Positions 44,399 through 54,250 of a DNA stretch of 64,000 bases are shown here, piece by piece. The stretch covers positions 124,001-188,000 of the forward strand of contig NZ_PNYB01000012.1 in assembly GCF_002879855.1 (NCBI RefSeq), in the 5' to 3' direction. The notes under the pieces are model-generated. The model was given only the letters and a program-made list of their open reading frames with translations, had not been told where the DNA came from and searched no databases. The first letter of the stretch is position 1, and every line of letters begins with the position of its first letter. Source of the stretch: Trinickia soli. Its GTDB lineage: Bacteria > Pseudomonadota > Gammaproteobacteria > Burkholderiales > Burkholderiaceae. Made by a program: the position numbers and the translations under genes.

Positions 44399-45541
44399 AT
44401 GTCTACGACCATCGACGCGCGGCCGCGCGAGAACACGCAGCAAGAGGCCGGTGCGAACGGCCCGCGGCGCGCGCGCAGGCGGGGCTGGCTGATCGCGTTG
44501 CTGATCGTCGCGCTGGTCGTCGGCATCGTGTGGCTGGTGCATTGGTGGACCGTCGGGCGTTTTGTCGAAAGCACCGACGACGCGTATCTGCAAGCCGACA
44601 GCGTCACCGTGGCCCCGAAAATCAGCGGCTATGTCACCGAGGTGCTCGTGCGCGACAACGAAAACGTGGCCGCCGGCGCACCGCTCGCGCGCCTCGATAG
44701 TCGGCAGTACGAAGCATCGCTTGCGCAGGCGCAGGCGACCGTCGACGCGCGCGAAGCCGATCTTGCCCGAGCCCAGGCCGACTTGCGGCAACAGCAGGCG
44801 GCCGTGGCGCAGGCGCAGGCTCAGGAACAAGTGGGCAGCGTTGCGTTGCGGCACGCGCAAGACGATGTCAGCCGCTATGCACCGCTTGCGGCAACCGGTG
44901 CGGAAACGAGCGAACGCCTGGCGAGCCTCGTCAGTACGCGCGACCAGGCACGGGCGACGCTCGCGGCCAATGCCGCCGCGGTACGATCGGCGCAAACGCA
45001 GATCGACGCCACCACGGCTCAAATCGCGCAGGCGCGCGCTCAGCTGGAGGCCGCGCGTGCGAGCCTGCAACAGGCGCAGCTCGATGTCCATGACACGACG
45101 CTCTATAGCCCGATCGCGGGCCGCATCGGCGATCGATCCGTGCGAATTGGTCAATACGTGCAGCCCGGTACGCGATTGCTGACGGTCGTGCCCGTGCAAA
45201 GCATCTATCTGGAAGCGAATTTCAAGGAAACGCAGATCGGCCATATGTTCCCCGGTCAGCCCGCCACGCTTCATATCGATGCGTTGCGCGGCGTCGATCT
45301 CCATGGTGTCGTCGATAGCTTTGCACCGGGCACGGGTGCGCAGTTCGCGTTGCTGCCGCCGGAAAACGCGACCGGCAATTTCACGAAAATCGTACAACGC
45401 GTGCCCGTGCGCATTCGCGTCGATGCCGATCCGCAAACGCGCAGCCTGCTGTTGCCGGGCCTGTCGGTGACGGTCGATGTCGATACGCGGTCGGCACACG
45501 CGGGCGGCCGCCAGTCCTCCGGCGGCGCTTCCCGTGGCTGA
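44399..45541 (+). CDS. EmrA-like membrane-fusion protein (HlyD family)
   Basis: 380-residue periplasmic adaptor with a single N-terminal membrane anchor (GWLIALLIVALVVGIVWLVH). The biotinyl-lipoyl half-motifs STDDAYLQADSVTVAPKISG and VAAGAPLARLDSRQYEASLA flank a long helical hairpin (about 110-245, Ala/Gln-rich heptads), followed by the barrel VHDTTLYSPIAGRIGDRSVR. The start ATG 44399 has AGAGGA at 44384-44389; a GTG at 44366 lies in the operator. It links EmrB to the NodT outer-membrane protein. Confidence 0.93.
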   Translation: MSTTIDARPRENTQQEAGANGPRRARRRGWLIALLIVALVVGIVWLVHWWTVGRFVESTDDAYLQADSVTVAPKISGYVTEVLVRDNENVAAGAPLARLDSRQYEASLAQAQATVDAREADLARAQADLRQQQAAVAQAQAQEQVGSVALRHAQDDVSRYAPLAATGAETSERLASLVSTRDQARATLAANAAAVRSAQTQIDATTAQIAQARAQLEAARASLQQAQLDVHDTTLYSPIAGRIGDRSVRIGQYVQPGTRLLTVVPVQSIYLEANFKETQIGHMFPGQPATLHIDALRGVDLHGVVDSFAPGTGAQFALLPPENATGNFTKIVQRVPVRIRVDADPQTRSLLLPGLSVTVDVDTRSAHAGGRQSSGGASRG

Positions 45542-47135
45542 CGCAACCTTGGCGGCAAATGCCGCGGGCGCGCCGTCCCACCCCGAACGGGCGGGCGCCG
45601 TCGATTGGATTGCCGTGGCGGCCGGCTCGCTCGGGGCGTTGATGGCGACGCTCGACATTTCGATCACGAACTCGGCGTTGCCGCAAATCCAAGGCTCGGT
45701 GGGCGCGACGGGCACCGAAGGCACGTGGATTTCCACGGGCTACCTGATGTCGGAGATCGTCATGATCCCGCTCGCGGCCTGGCTCACGCGCGTATTCGGA
45801 TTGCGCAATTTCCTGCTGACGAATGCCGCTTTATTCATGGCGTTCTCGATGATGTGCGGCGCATCGCATTCGCTCGAATGGATGATCATCGGCCGCGTGG
45901 GGCAGGGCTTCACGGGCGGGGCGATGATCCCCACGGCGCAAACGATCATTCGTACGCGGCTACCGCGCGCCCAGCTCCCCGTCGGCATGACGATTTTCGG
46001 CCTCATCGTGTTGCTCGGGCCTTTGCTCGGCCCCGTGCTCGGCGGTTGGCTCGCCGAAAACGTTTCGTGGAAGTGGTGCTTTTTCATCAACTTCCCGGTT
46101 TGTGCCGCATTGATCGCGTTGCTGCTTGCCGGGCTGCCAGCCGATCGGCCGCATTGGCACGACTTCATCAACGCCGATTGGATCGGCATCGTCGGCCTTT
46201 CGATCGGCCTCAGCTCGCTCACGCTCGTGCTCGAAGAAGGGCAGCGCCATCAATGGTTCGAATCGGGCGAAATCGTCACGTTCGCACTGATCACCGCGCT
46301 GGGGTTCGTGCTGATCGCGATCTCGCAGTTCGTCGCGCGCAAGCCGATCATGCGGCTTTCGCTGCTGCGCAACCCGCGTTATGCGAGCGTGATCGTCATC
46401 GTGTCGGCGGTCGGTGCGGGCCTTTACGGCGTGGCCTATCTCGTGCCGCAGTTCTTGAGCCTCATCTCGGGCTATAACGCGGAGCAATCGGGCGACATCA
46501 TGCTGCTCTCGGGCGTGCCCGCCTTCCTCATGATGCCGTTGTTGCCGCGCTTGCTGGGCAAGGTCGATTTTCGCGTGATGGTGATCGGCGGGCTCGTTTG
46601 CTTTGCCGTCAGTTGCATGCTCGATACGAGCCTGACGGCACAGAGCGCGGGGCACGATTTCATCTGGTCGCAGTTGCTGCGCGGCGTCGGCCAGATGCTT
46701 GCCATGATGCCGCTCAATCAAGCGTCGATGTCGGCCGTCTCACGCGAAGACTCGGGCGACGCAGCCGGGCTCTACAACATGGCGCGCAATCTCGGCGGCT
46801 CGATAGGGCTGGCCGTGATCGGCGTGGTCATCGATCGCCGCAACGCGTTTCACGTTGCCGCGCTGCGCGAAACGGTGACGGCCAATTCGTCGATCGGTCA
46901 GGAACGGATCGCGGCCAGCGCGGCGGGTTGGCTCGCACGAACAGGCGATGCCGCTTACGCGAAGATGCAGGCGCTCGCACAACTGGCCGCACAGATCCAA
47001 CAGCAGGCCGCCGTGATGACGTACTCAGAAACGTTTTATCTGCTCGCCATCGCGCTGCTGGCGTGTATTCCGCTCGCGCTGTTGCTCAGAACACCCGCGG
47101 CGCAACCGGGTAGCCCGCCCTCGTCCGGCCATTGA
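45534..47135 (+). CDS. EmrB-like DHA2 multidrug transporter
   Basis: About 533 residues, 14-helix MFS exporter. DHA2 motifs: GALMATLDISITNSALPQIQGSVG in the first helix and TWISTGYLMSEIVMIPLAAWL; then FTGGAMIPTAQTIIRTRL and FGLIVLLGPLLGPVLGGWLAEN. The start is set to GTG 45534, overlapping the emrA stop; other in-frame starts (45477 on) are possible. It pumps drugs or organic solutes with the flanking adaptor and outer-membrane protein. Confidence 0.92.
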   Translation: MADATLAANAAGAPSHPERAGAVDWIAVAAGSLGALMATLDISITNSALPQIQGSVGATGTEGTWISTGYLMSEIVMIPLAAWLTRVFGLRNFLLTNAALFMAFSMMCGASHSLEWMIIGRVGQGFTGGAMIPTAQTIIRTRLPRAQLPVGMTIFGLIVLLGPLLGPVLGGWLAENVSWKWCFFINFPVCAALIALLLAGLPADRPHWHDFINADWIGIVGLSIGLSSLTLVLEEGQRHQWFESGEIVTFALITALGFVLIAISQFVARKPIMRLSLLRNPRYASVIVIVSAVGAGLYGVAYLVPQFLSLISGYNAEQSGDIMLLSGVPAFLMMPLLPRLLGKVDFRVMVIGGLVCFAVSCMLDTSLTAQSAGHDFIWSQLLRGVGQMLAMMPLNQASMSAVSREDSGDAAGLYNMARNLGGSIGLAVIGVVIDRRNAFHVAALRETVTANSSIGQERIAASAAGWLARTGDAAYAKMQALAQLAAQIQQQAAVMTYSETFYLLAIALLACIPLALLLRTPAAQPGSPPSSGH

Positions 47136-47152
47136 TTTTATTGAACACGTCT

Positions 47153-48628
47153 ATGTCGATTCGTCGCTTTCCTCCTCGATTCGCCATCGCCATCTGTGCG
47201 CCGGCCGCACTCTGCGCGTTGGCGGCGTGTACGGTCGGTCCCGACTATCATGGTGCCCCGCCCGTGGCGGCCGATGCGCTGCGAGCATCCGCGTTCGTGC
47301 GTGCGCCTGCCTCCGGCGTAGTCGCCGCCGCACCCACGGTGAGCGCATGGTGGCGTGCGCTGGGCGATCCGCAACTCGACGCACTCGTCGAAGCCGCACT
47401 CGCTCACAATCCCGACGTGCATGCGGCGCAAGCGCGCTTGCGCGAGGCGCGGGCGCAGTTGATGGGCCAGCAGGCGAAGGCGCTTCCGAAAGTGTCGGCC
47501 GACGCCGCGGCCGTGCGCATGCGCAGCCCCGATTTGTCGGCGTTGTCCTCGGGGGGGAATGGAAGCGGCAACGGCGGCGGCCGCGGGCCGTTGCAGCTGT
47601 ACACGGCAGGGCTCGACGCGTCGTGGGAGATCGATTTGTTCGGCGGCACGCGGCGCTCGATCGAAGCGGCATCGGCCCAAGCCGATGCACTCGATGCCGA
47701 TCTCGCCGATACGCAGGTGTCGCTCGCGGCCGAGGTGGCGCAGGCGTATATCGATCTGCGCGACGAACAACAACGTCTCGTCCTGGCGCGGCAATCGGCC
47801 GATTTGCAACAACGCATGCTGACATTGACGCAAGAGCGTCGCACGCATGGGACGGCGGCCGATGTCGACGTGGAGCGTTTATCGGGGCAAGTCGATACGA
47901 CTCGCGCGGCGCTGGTGCCGCTCGACGAGCAGATCGCAGAATCGCTCGATCGCCTGGCCGTGCTGACGGGCCGCGCGCCGGGGACACTCGACGCGGAACT
48001 GGCCACGACCCAGCCGTTGCCGACCCTGCCGGCGGCGGTCGAAGTGGGCGATCCGGGCGCGCTGTTGCGGCAGCGGCCCGATATCCGCGCGGCCGAGCGG
48101 CGGCTGGCGTCAAGCAACGCGCAAATCGGCGCACATGTGGCCGACTATTTTCCGAAGGTGTCGCTGATGGGCGACCTCGGGTACACGGCAGCCGACCCTG
48201 GGCATCTATTCAGGAAATCGAACTTTTCGTGGCTCGGCGTTCCGTATCTGCAATGGAATGTGCTCGATTTCGGGCGTACCGCTGCCGATGTCCGCTCCGC
48301 GAAAGCGTCGCGGGACGAAGCGAGCGCACGTTATGAACACGCTGTGCTTGCCGCGCTGCAAGACGCGAATGCGGCGTTGTCGCGCTATGGTCATCAGCGC
48401 GAGCACGTCGCCAGGCTCGAGCAGGTCGACGCTTCGGCGCAACGGGCATCGACGCTGATGCAGCAGCGTTATCGCGCAGGCGTGGCGACAGCGATCGATT
48501 TGCTCGACACCGAGCGCACGCAGTTTTCGGCGCAGCAGGATGTCATCGCCGGCCACGCCGAACTGCTGAAGGACTTCGTATTGCTGCAGAAAAGCCTGGG
48601 CATGGGGTGGCAATCTCAGGCGGGGTAG
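47153..48628 (+). CDS. NodT-family outer-membrane efflux lipoprotein
   Basis: 491 residues. A lipoprotein signal (PRFAIAICAPAALCALAACT) has its lipobox Cys after LAA, then the mature VGPDYHGAP. OEP repeats are visible: VSAWWRALGDPQLDALVEAAL, DASWEIDLFGGTRRSIEAAS and VPYLQWNVLDFGRTAADV. ATG 47153 is chosen; a TTG at 47132 precedes it in frame. It completes a tripartite pump with emrA and emrB. A glycine/asparagine loop near residue 135-145 is a variable insertion. Confidence 0.92.
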   Translation: MSIRRFPPRFAIAICAPAALCALAACTVGPDYHGAPPVAADALRASAFVRAPASGVVAAAPTVSAWWRALGDPQLDALVEAALAHNPDVHAAQARLREARAQLMGQQAKALPKVSADAAAVRMRSPDLSALSSGGNGSGNGGGRGPLQLYTAGLDASWEIDLFGGTRRSIEAASAQADALDADLADTQVSLAAEVAQAYIDLRDEQQRLVLARQSADLQQRMLTLTQERRTHGTAADVDVERLSGQVDTTRAALVPLDEQIAESLDRLAVLTGRAPGTLDAELATTQPLPTLPAAVEVGDPGALLRQRPDIRAAERRLASSNAQIGAHVADYFPKVSLMGDLGYTAADPGHLFRKSNFSWLGVPYLQWNVLDFGRTAADVRSAKASRDEASARYEHAVLAALQDANAALSRYGHQREHVARLEQVDASAQRASTLMQQRYRAGVATAIDLLDTERTQFSAQQDVIAGHAELLKDFVLLQKSLGMGWQSQAG

Positions 48629-48717
48629 GTTTGTCGCAAGCCACATGACACATACAGCTATGCGCAGCTATCACACTGAATAGTTGCCCCTGCGGTCGAC
48701 GCACTCCTACATTCGGT

Positions 48718-48766
48718 CAGACGACGCCGCGCGACGCACATCGTGTGCATCGCGCGGCGTCGTCTG
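48718..48766 (+). other. Very strong hairpin in front of the collagenase gene
   Basis: Left arm 48718-48739 and right arm 48745-48766 are 22 bases each and pair at 21 of 22 positions (core AGACGACGCCGCGCGA), with a 5-base loop ATCGT. It is GC-rich and lies 90 bp after the nodT stop and only 6 bases before the GGAGG ribosome site (48773-48777) of the next gene. No T tract follows. It could end the efflux transcript or control the protease leader. Confidence 0.85.
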
Positions 48767-48781
48767 TCTACCGGAGGGGTG

Positions 48782-50791
48782 ATGAGAACGATCGCGCATA
48801 CGCTTTGCACTGCGATGCTTGCCTGTACATGCGCATGGGCATTGGCTTCGCCGCATGGCGATGTGGGTGGCAGTATGGGCGGCGGTGCGAACGGTATAGC
48901 CGGTCAACCGCGAAGTGCGATCGACATTGGCGCGGCCGCCAAGCATACGCGTGCGTTGCCCATGCCGTACAAGCCGTCGCTGCTGCCGCCGACGCAAGCG
49001 GAGGGCCGCTATCATCTGCCGCCGACAGATCGCCTTCGCCTCGAACTGATTCCCCCCGAGCTACGCAAGACGCTCGGCGAGCGCAGGAAGACCGACGCCG
49101 CATGCCGCGACATGAACGCATTGGCGGGCTATCAGGGCGACGCGCTCGCCGACTATGTCGCCGCTTTGCCTGAAGCAGACTGCCTGACGCCGCTGTTTTC
49201 GGCGGCGCCGTCGCTAGCCGCACGCATCTTTTCCTACGCGAATCTGAGCGCCGTCGCGCAACGTTACGCGAGCGTCGCCGTCTCCTATACGCCCGAAAGC
49301 CTTGCGTTGGCGAATCTGAGCGTGTTCTTCCGCGCGGCCTATTCGCTTGCAAACGAAGGTCGTATCGATCCGATAGACGAAGCGATCGGTGCATGGCTGC
49401 GGCCGGCGATCGTTGCGCTGGTCGCCGGCAACACACTGTTCGCGCCGAACCATGCGGCGCCGACTACGGCTGGAACCGTCGCGTTGTTGATCACCGATAT
49501 GCACGACGAGGCTGACTACCTCGATCTCATGAAACGATGGGTGATCCGGTTCACCAATACGCCCCGGCATCCGCACGCCGCACGCGCGCTCGACGACCCC
49601 AACGCCGGTTATGGATTCACAGGACTCCTGACGGTTTTCTATTTCGCCCATACGCGAACCGATGCCCTGCCGCAATTGGAGAACGACCCATCGTTCGCAA
49701 CGGCGCTCTACGGTTTCGTGAAGGCAAACGAGGCGATGCTCTTGCAGGACGCGCATGCCGGCTACCAGCTCGAACAGGCGGCGAACGAAGCGTTCCGGTT
49801 CGCGCAACATCCGGCATTGCTCTCGACCGTGCGCACCATGATTGCCGATGCGCTCGACCATTCGACGATGAACGGGCCCGATCGCTACATCTGGCTCAGC
49901 GCTGCGCAAGCCGTGAAAGCCTACGATGATGCGGACTGCAGTTTTTACAAGACGTGCAATTTCGAACAGCCGTTGGCGCGGGCGATCTTGTCGAAGCACT
50001 ATCAGTGCGCGGGTGGAATCGTCCGGTTGCGCGCACAATCATTGACGCCCGAGCAAGCACGCGCGGCTTGCGCAGCGACGACCCAGGAGACTTCGTATTT
50101 TCATACGATGCTTGCCACGCACGAAAGACCGGTAGCGGACGACAACGATACGACGCTTGAAGCAGTCGTTTTTTCCGACCGCGACGAATATCACCACTAT
50201 TCGCCCGTGTTTTTTGATAACGACGTCGATAACGGCGGCGTTTACCTCGAGGGCGACCCGTCATCTCTCACGAATCAACCGCGCTTCATTGCATTCGTTG
50301 CGACATGGTTGAAACCGCACTTCGAGGTGTGGAACCTCAAGCACGAGTTCGTTCACTACCTGGACGGCCGCTATGACATGTATGGCGATTTCGACGCCGC
50401 GACACAGGAGAGCACCGTCTGGTGGATCGAAGGGCTCGCCGAATTCATATCGCGCGGCAACGACGATGCCGAATCGATCGAGGCGGCGAAGACCGGCCAA
50501 TATCGTTTGCGCGAGATCTTCGGCAATACGTATGCAATGGATGATTACGTGAATCGCGCTTACCGTTGGGGCTACATGGCCACGCGCTTCATGTTCGAAC
50601 GCCATCCGGAAAATTTGGCGGCCATCCTGCCGATGTTTCGCACCGGGCAATATCAGGCTTACCAAGCGTACATGCAGCAGTTGCCGCGCAGCCTCGACGA
50701 CGAATTCGCGCAGTGGGTCGCAACCGCAACGACGGCAGGCACGCCCCAACCCCCTTGGGGCAGACCCCAGCCCGTTCTGCAGGCACATTGA
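48782..50791 (+). CDS. M9-type (collagenase-like) zinc metallopeptidase
   Basis: 669-residue exported peptidase. The signal peptide RTIAHTLCTAMLACTCAWAL ends in ASPHG. The N-terminal activator-like helical region runs to about 400 (PEADCLTPLFSAAPSLAARI typical of Peptidase_M9_N). The catalytic domain has HEFVH (521-525) with the acidic Glu and, at about 554, the third ligand in WWIEGLAEFIS. No PKD or collagen-binding domains follow, so it is a minimal form. It should cut collagen-like or other structural peptides and provide substrate for the nearby peptide transporters, though the link is inference. GGAGG precedes the ATG. Confidence 0.9.
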   Translation: MRTIAHTLCTAMLACTCAWALASPHGDVGGSMGGGANGIAGQPRSAIDIGAAAKHTRALPMPYKPSLLPPTQAEGRYHLPPTDRLRLELIPPELRKTLGERRKTDAACRDMNALAGYQGDALADYVAALPEADCLTPLFSAAPSLAARIFSYANLSAVAQRYASVAVSYTPESLALANLSVFFRAAYSLANEGRIDPIDEAIGAWLRPAIVALVAGNTLFAPNHAAPTTAGTVALLITDMHDEADYLDLMKRWVIRFTNTPRHPHAARALDDPNAGYGFTGLLTVFYFAHTRTDALPQLENDPSFATALYGFVKANEAMLLQDAHAGYQLEQAANEAFRFAQHPALLSTVRTMIADALDHSTMNGPDRYIWLSAAQAVKAYDDADCSFYKTCNFEQPLARAILSKHYQCAGGIVRLRAQSLTPEQARAACAATTQETSYFHTMLATHERPVADDNDTTLEAVVFSDRDEYHHYSPVFFDNDVDNGGVYLEGDPSSLTNQPRFIAFVATWLKPHFEVWNLKHEFVHYLDGRYDMYGDFDAATQESTVWWIEGLAEFISRGNDDAESIEAAKTGQYRLREIFGNTYAMDDYVNRAYRWGYMATRFMFERHPENLAAILPMFRTGQYQAYQAYMQQLPRSLDDEFAQWVATATTAGTPQPPWGRPQPVLQAH

Positions 50792-50840
50792 TTAGCGCAA
50801 AAAAAAACGTTAAAAAAGCGCGCCGGGCAGGCCGATGCGA

Positions 50841-50890
50841 CCGCCCAAGAGCCCTTCCGGGCAAGCGTGGGCGGGAGTCTGCATTTTTTT
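50841..50890 (+). terminator. Terminator after the collagenase gene
   Basis: CCGCCCA (50841-50847) pairs with TGGGCGG (50868-50874), and inside it GCCC (50851-50854) pairs with GGGC (50859-50862). Seven T residues follow at 50884-50890. The gap between stem and T tract is longer than ideal, but location supports termination. Confidence 0.55.
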
Positions 50891-50955
50891 GAAATAATTT
50901 GCGGGTTTACGCGGAATAGTTTGTTCGTAGGCTAAGGCGCTTAGAGGAGAAGCGC

Positions 50956-52848
50956 ATGAGCCACGACATTTTCGCCGACTCACCCGATACGTTGGAGCCC
51001 GCTCGCACGGGCGACAGCTATCGTGCTGTCCAAGGCCAGCCGGCAACGATGAAGCGCGCACCGCGCGTTGCGATCGTTCACGATTGGCTCGTCACGTATG
51101 CGGGCGCCGAGCGCGTGCTCGAGCAGATGATCGGGTGTTTCCCACAGGCAGACCTGTTCAGCCTCGTCGATTTCGTCGAGGAGCGTAAGTTTTTGCATGG
51201 AAAGCGGGCCACGACGTCGTTCATTCAGCGGCTGCCGCTCGCGAAAAAGAAGTATCGCGCGTACCTGCCGCTGATGCCGCTCGCGATCGAGCAGCTCGAT
51301 CTGGGCGCCTACGATCTCGTGATATCGAGCAGCCACGCCGTGGCGAAAGGCGTGTTGACGGGCCCCGATCAGGTGCATATCAGCTACGTGCATTCGCCGA
51401 TTCGCTACGCCTGGGATTTGCAGCACCAATATTTGGAGCAGTCGAATCTGACGCGCGGCCTTCGCTCGATGATTGCACGCATGATCCTGCACTACATCCG
51501 CAACTGGGACACACGCACGTCGAATTCGGTCGATCATTTCGTCGCCAATTCCCAATTCATCGCACGGCGCATCAAAAAGGTCTACCGGCGCGATGCCGAT
51601 GTGATTTTCCCGCCGGTCGACGTCCAATCGTTCGTGGTGGGCGAGCAGAAGGAGGACTTCTATCTGACCGCTTCGCGGATGGTGCCGTACAAGAAGATCG
51701 ATCTGATCGTCGAAGCGTTTTCGCGGATGCCGGGCAAACGCCTCGTCGTGATCGGCGACGGCCCCGAGATGAACGCGATTCGCGCGAAAGCGGGCCCGAA
51801 CGTCGAGATCCTCGGCTATCAACCATTCGCCGTCCTACATGACCACATGCGGCGGGCGAAAGCGTTCGTGTTCGCGGCGGAAGAGGACTTCGGCATTGCG
51901 CCCGTCGAGGCACAGGCGTGCGGCACGCCCGTCATTGCATACGGTAAGGGCGGCGCGCTCGAAACCGTGCGCGAGCTGGGCCAGCCCCATCCGACCGGCC
52001 TTTTCTTTCGCGAGCAAACGGTGCCGGCCGTGGTTGCCGCCGTGCGCGAATTCGAACAACATGCGCAGCGCTTTTCGGCACTCGATTGTCGTGCGAATGC
52101 CGAACGTTTTTCGATTGCAACGTTCCGGGAGCGATTCGTGGGGTTCGTCGAGCAGGTGATGCCGGGCGCCACGCGGCATGGCGACGGCGCGCGTCGCCAG
52201 CCGGGCGATACGGGCGGCGGTGGGCAAAAGAACGACGGAGGCCGGGTTCGCGTGCTCGCGCTCGATCAGAGCGGCGGGCTCGATCAAGCGGAAGTTTCGT
52301 TGCTGAACGTGGCCAGTCATCTTAGGGAATCGGTCGAAGTGGTGTTGTTCGACGATGGTCCGTTCCGCCTCGCGCTCGAAGAGGCCGGGGTGACGGTCGA
52401 TGTGCTCGATGCCCCGATGCTCAGAGGAATGAGGGGCGGCCGGAGGGTGCCGAAATCGCGGACGCTTGCGGGGATCGTATCGCTTGTGCGCGAAACGGCG
52501 AAGCGCGCACGACATGTCGACGTCATCTACGCCAACACGCCGCGCGCGATGCTCGTCGGCGCATTGGCGGGCCTGTTGGCCCGGCGTCCGGTGGTATGGC
52601 ACTTGCGTGATGCCACGGCAGCGGATCCCTTGGGGCGGGTTCAACGCACCGCGCTGAAATGGTGCGCACGCGTAGCGCTCGAGCGGGCGATTGCCGATAG
52701 CCCGGCCTCGAAGCAGGCGTTCGAAGCGTTCATGAAAGCCTCGCGCCTGCCCATCGACGTGATCGAGGAAGACGCGTCGAGAACGAGCAGGGCCGATGCC
52801 GCCGTGTCGGCCGTGCTCGCTCAGGCGGCCATGCGCGGCGCGCGATGA
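50956..52848 (+). CDS. Two-part glycosyltransferase (GT4 plus extra half domain)
   Basis: 630 residues. Residues 35-415 form a complete GT4 enzyme: VAIVHDWLVTYAGAERVLEQ, SSSHAVAKGV, YVHSPIRYAWDLQHQYLEQS, DFYLTASRMVPYKKIDLIVE and the nucleotide-sugar motif EEDFGIAPVEAQACGTPVIA. A Gly-rich linker (about 416-445) leads to a second Rossmann-like N-terminal half: VRVLALDQSGGLDQAEVSLL, VDVIYANTPRAMLVG, VVWHLRDA. That second unit ends before any donor-binding half. GAGGAGA precedes the ATG. With GalU next door, it likely builds a surface polysaccharide. Donor and acceptor unknown. Confidence 0.87.
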   Translation: MSHDIFADSPDTLEPARTGDSYRAVQGQPATMKRAPRVAIVHDWLVTYAGAERVLEQMIGCFPQADLFSLVDFVEERKFLHGKRATTSFIQRLPLAKKKYRAYLPLMPLAIEQLDLGAYDLVISSSHAVAKGVLTGPDQVHISYVHSPIRYAWDLQHQYLEQSNLTRGLRSMIARMILHYIRNWDTRTSNSVDHFVANSQFIARRIKKVYRRDADVIFPPVDVQSFVVGEQKEDFYLTASRMVPYKKIDLIVEAFSRMPGKRLVVIGDGPEMNAIRAKAGPNVEILGYQPFAVLHDHMRRAKAFVFAAEEDFGIAPVEAQACGTPVIAYGKGGALETVRELGQPHPTGLFFREQTVPAVVAAVREFEQHAQRFSALDCRANAERFSIATFRERFVGFVEQVMPGATRHGDGARRQPGDTGGGGQKNDGGRVRVLALDQSGGLDQAEVSLLNVASHLRESVEVVLFDDGPFRLALEEAGVTVDVLDAPMLRGMRGGRRVPKSRTLAGIVSLVRETAKRARHVDVIYANTPRAMLVGALAGLLARRPVVWHLRDATAADPLGRVQRTALKWCARVALERAIADSPASKQAFEAFMKASRLPIDVIEEDASRTSRADAAVSAVLAQAAMRGAR

Positions 52849-53088
52849 ATGACCCGCTACGCGGTTGACCCTATGCGAATGAACAGCTGTATTGAAGGCA
52901 GATTCGGATCAACAATGCGCGTCGCATGATCGGCGAGAGGGTTCATAGACTGGCGATAGGCCGGCAATACGAAGTGGACCGGTCGGTGAGTACGGTGCGA
53001 TTGCAGCCGATCGCACGGGTCAGGCGGCGTCCAGCTGGGATGGGCTCGCGCCGCTATCGCGCGAACAATTTCCCCAAGGGAACGAACG

Positions 53089-53979
53089 ATGTTGAAAGTT
53101 ACCAAAGCGGTGTTTCCCGTCGCTGGACTGGGCACTCGGTTCCTTCCGGCAACGAAGGCAAGCCCCAAGGAGATGCTGCCCATCGTCGATAAGCCGTTGA
53201 TCCAATATGCCGTCGAAGAGGCTATCGAAGCGGGCATTACGGAACTCATCTTCGTCACGGGCCGTAGCAAGCGCGCCATCGAAGATCATTTCGACACCTC
53301 GTATGAGATCGAGGCAGAGCTCGAAGCGCGCGGCAAAGAAAAGCTGCTCGACCTCGTGAGAGGCATCAAACCGAGTCACGTCGATTGCTTCTACGTCCGT
53401 CAACCGGCTGCGCGGGGGCTCGGCCATGCGGTGCTCTGCGCCGAGAAGCTCGTTTCCGGCAGCCCCTTCGCCGTCATCCTGGCCGACGATCTGCTGCATG
53501 GCTCGGAGCCGGTGATGAAGCAGATGATCGATGTCTTCAATCACTATCACAGCACGGTCATCGGCGTCGAAGCGATCGCGCGTGAGGATTCGCGTTCGTA
53601 CGGTATCGTCGAAGGCCGCGAATGGGAGGAGGATATTTTCAAGCTGTCGGGTATCGTCGAAAAGCCGTCGCCCGAGGCCGCACGGTCGAACCTCGGCGTG
53701 GTGGGCCGATACGTGTTGATGCCGAGCATTTTCGATCACCTGCGTCGACTCGAGCCGGCCGCGCTCGGCGAATTGCAACTGACCGATGCGCTTCAGTCGC
53801 TGCTCGAGGAAGAGCAGGTGCTCGCGTACCGCTACTTCGGCCAGCGTTTCGATTGCGGCAGCAAATTGGGTTATCTGAAGGCGACGGTCGACTTCGCGCT
53901 TCGGCACCCCGAAATCGGTTCGGCGTTCGGTGCGTATCTGCGCGACTGCGTCGGCCAGCTCACACCGTCTTCGCATTGA
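53089..53979 (+). CDS. galU: UTP-glucose-1-phosphate uridylyltransferase
   Basis: 296-residue GalU. The nucleotidyl motif [20 protein letters not shown] then [20 protein letters not shown] is followed by [20 protein letters not shown] and [20 protein letters not shown]. It makes UDP-glucose for surface polysaccharides and osmo-adaptive sugars. ATG 53089 has AAGGGA upstream. It is a separate transcript about 240 bp after the glycosyltransferase. Confidence 0.95.
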   Translation: MLKVTKAVFPVAGLGTRFLPATKASPKEMLPIVDKPLIQYAVEEAIEAGITELIFVTGRSKRAIEDHFDTSYEIEAELEARGKEKLLDLVRGIKPSHVDCFYVRQPAARGLGHAVLCAEKLVSGSPFAVILADDLLHGSEPVMKQMIDVFNHYHSTVIGVEAIAREDSRSYGIVEGREWEEDIFKLSGIVEKPSPEAARSNLGVVGRYVLMPSIFDHLRRLEPAALGELQLTDALQSLLEEEQVLAYRYFGQRFDCGSKLGYLKATVDFALRHPEIGSAFGAYLRDCVGQLTPSSH

Positions 53980-54061
53980 CGGAACCGGTGGCCTGACGCG
54001 GCTGCACGTGGCTGCACGTGGCCGCCGTCCTTCGCGACGCTTCCCCTTTCCATTCTTTTTT

Positions 54062-54094
54062 CGCGCGCCCGAGCGGCAGCTGGGGCGCGCGTTT
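54062..54094 (+). terminator. Possible galU terminator
   Basis: CGCGCGCCC (54062-54070) pairs perfectly with GGGCGCGCG (54083-54091) over a 12-base loop, followed only by TTT. It lies 80 bp after the galU stop. Weak T tract lowers confidence. Confidence 0.4.
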
Positions 54095-54250
54095 CGTCGT
54101 CGTCCCTACGAGCTTCACGATGCGGACACGATTCGTTTCTATCCTGATCCGCGTTTCAACCGTATGCGGTGCGCACATGTGTGAGGTACCGCATACGGGC
54201 CAATCGGTGCAGACTTTCCTTTCCCTCGTCACAGAAACGCGAACAACCCA

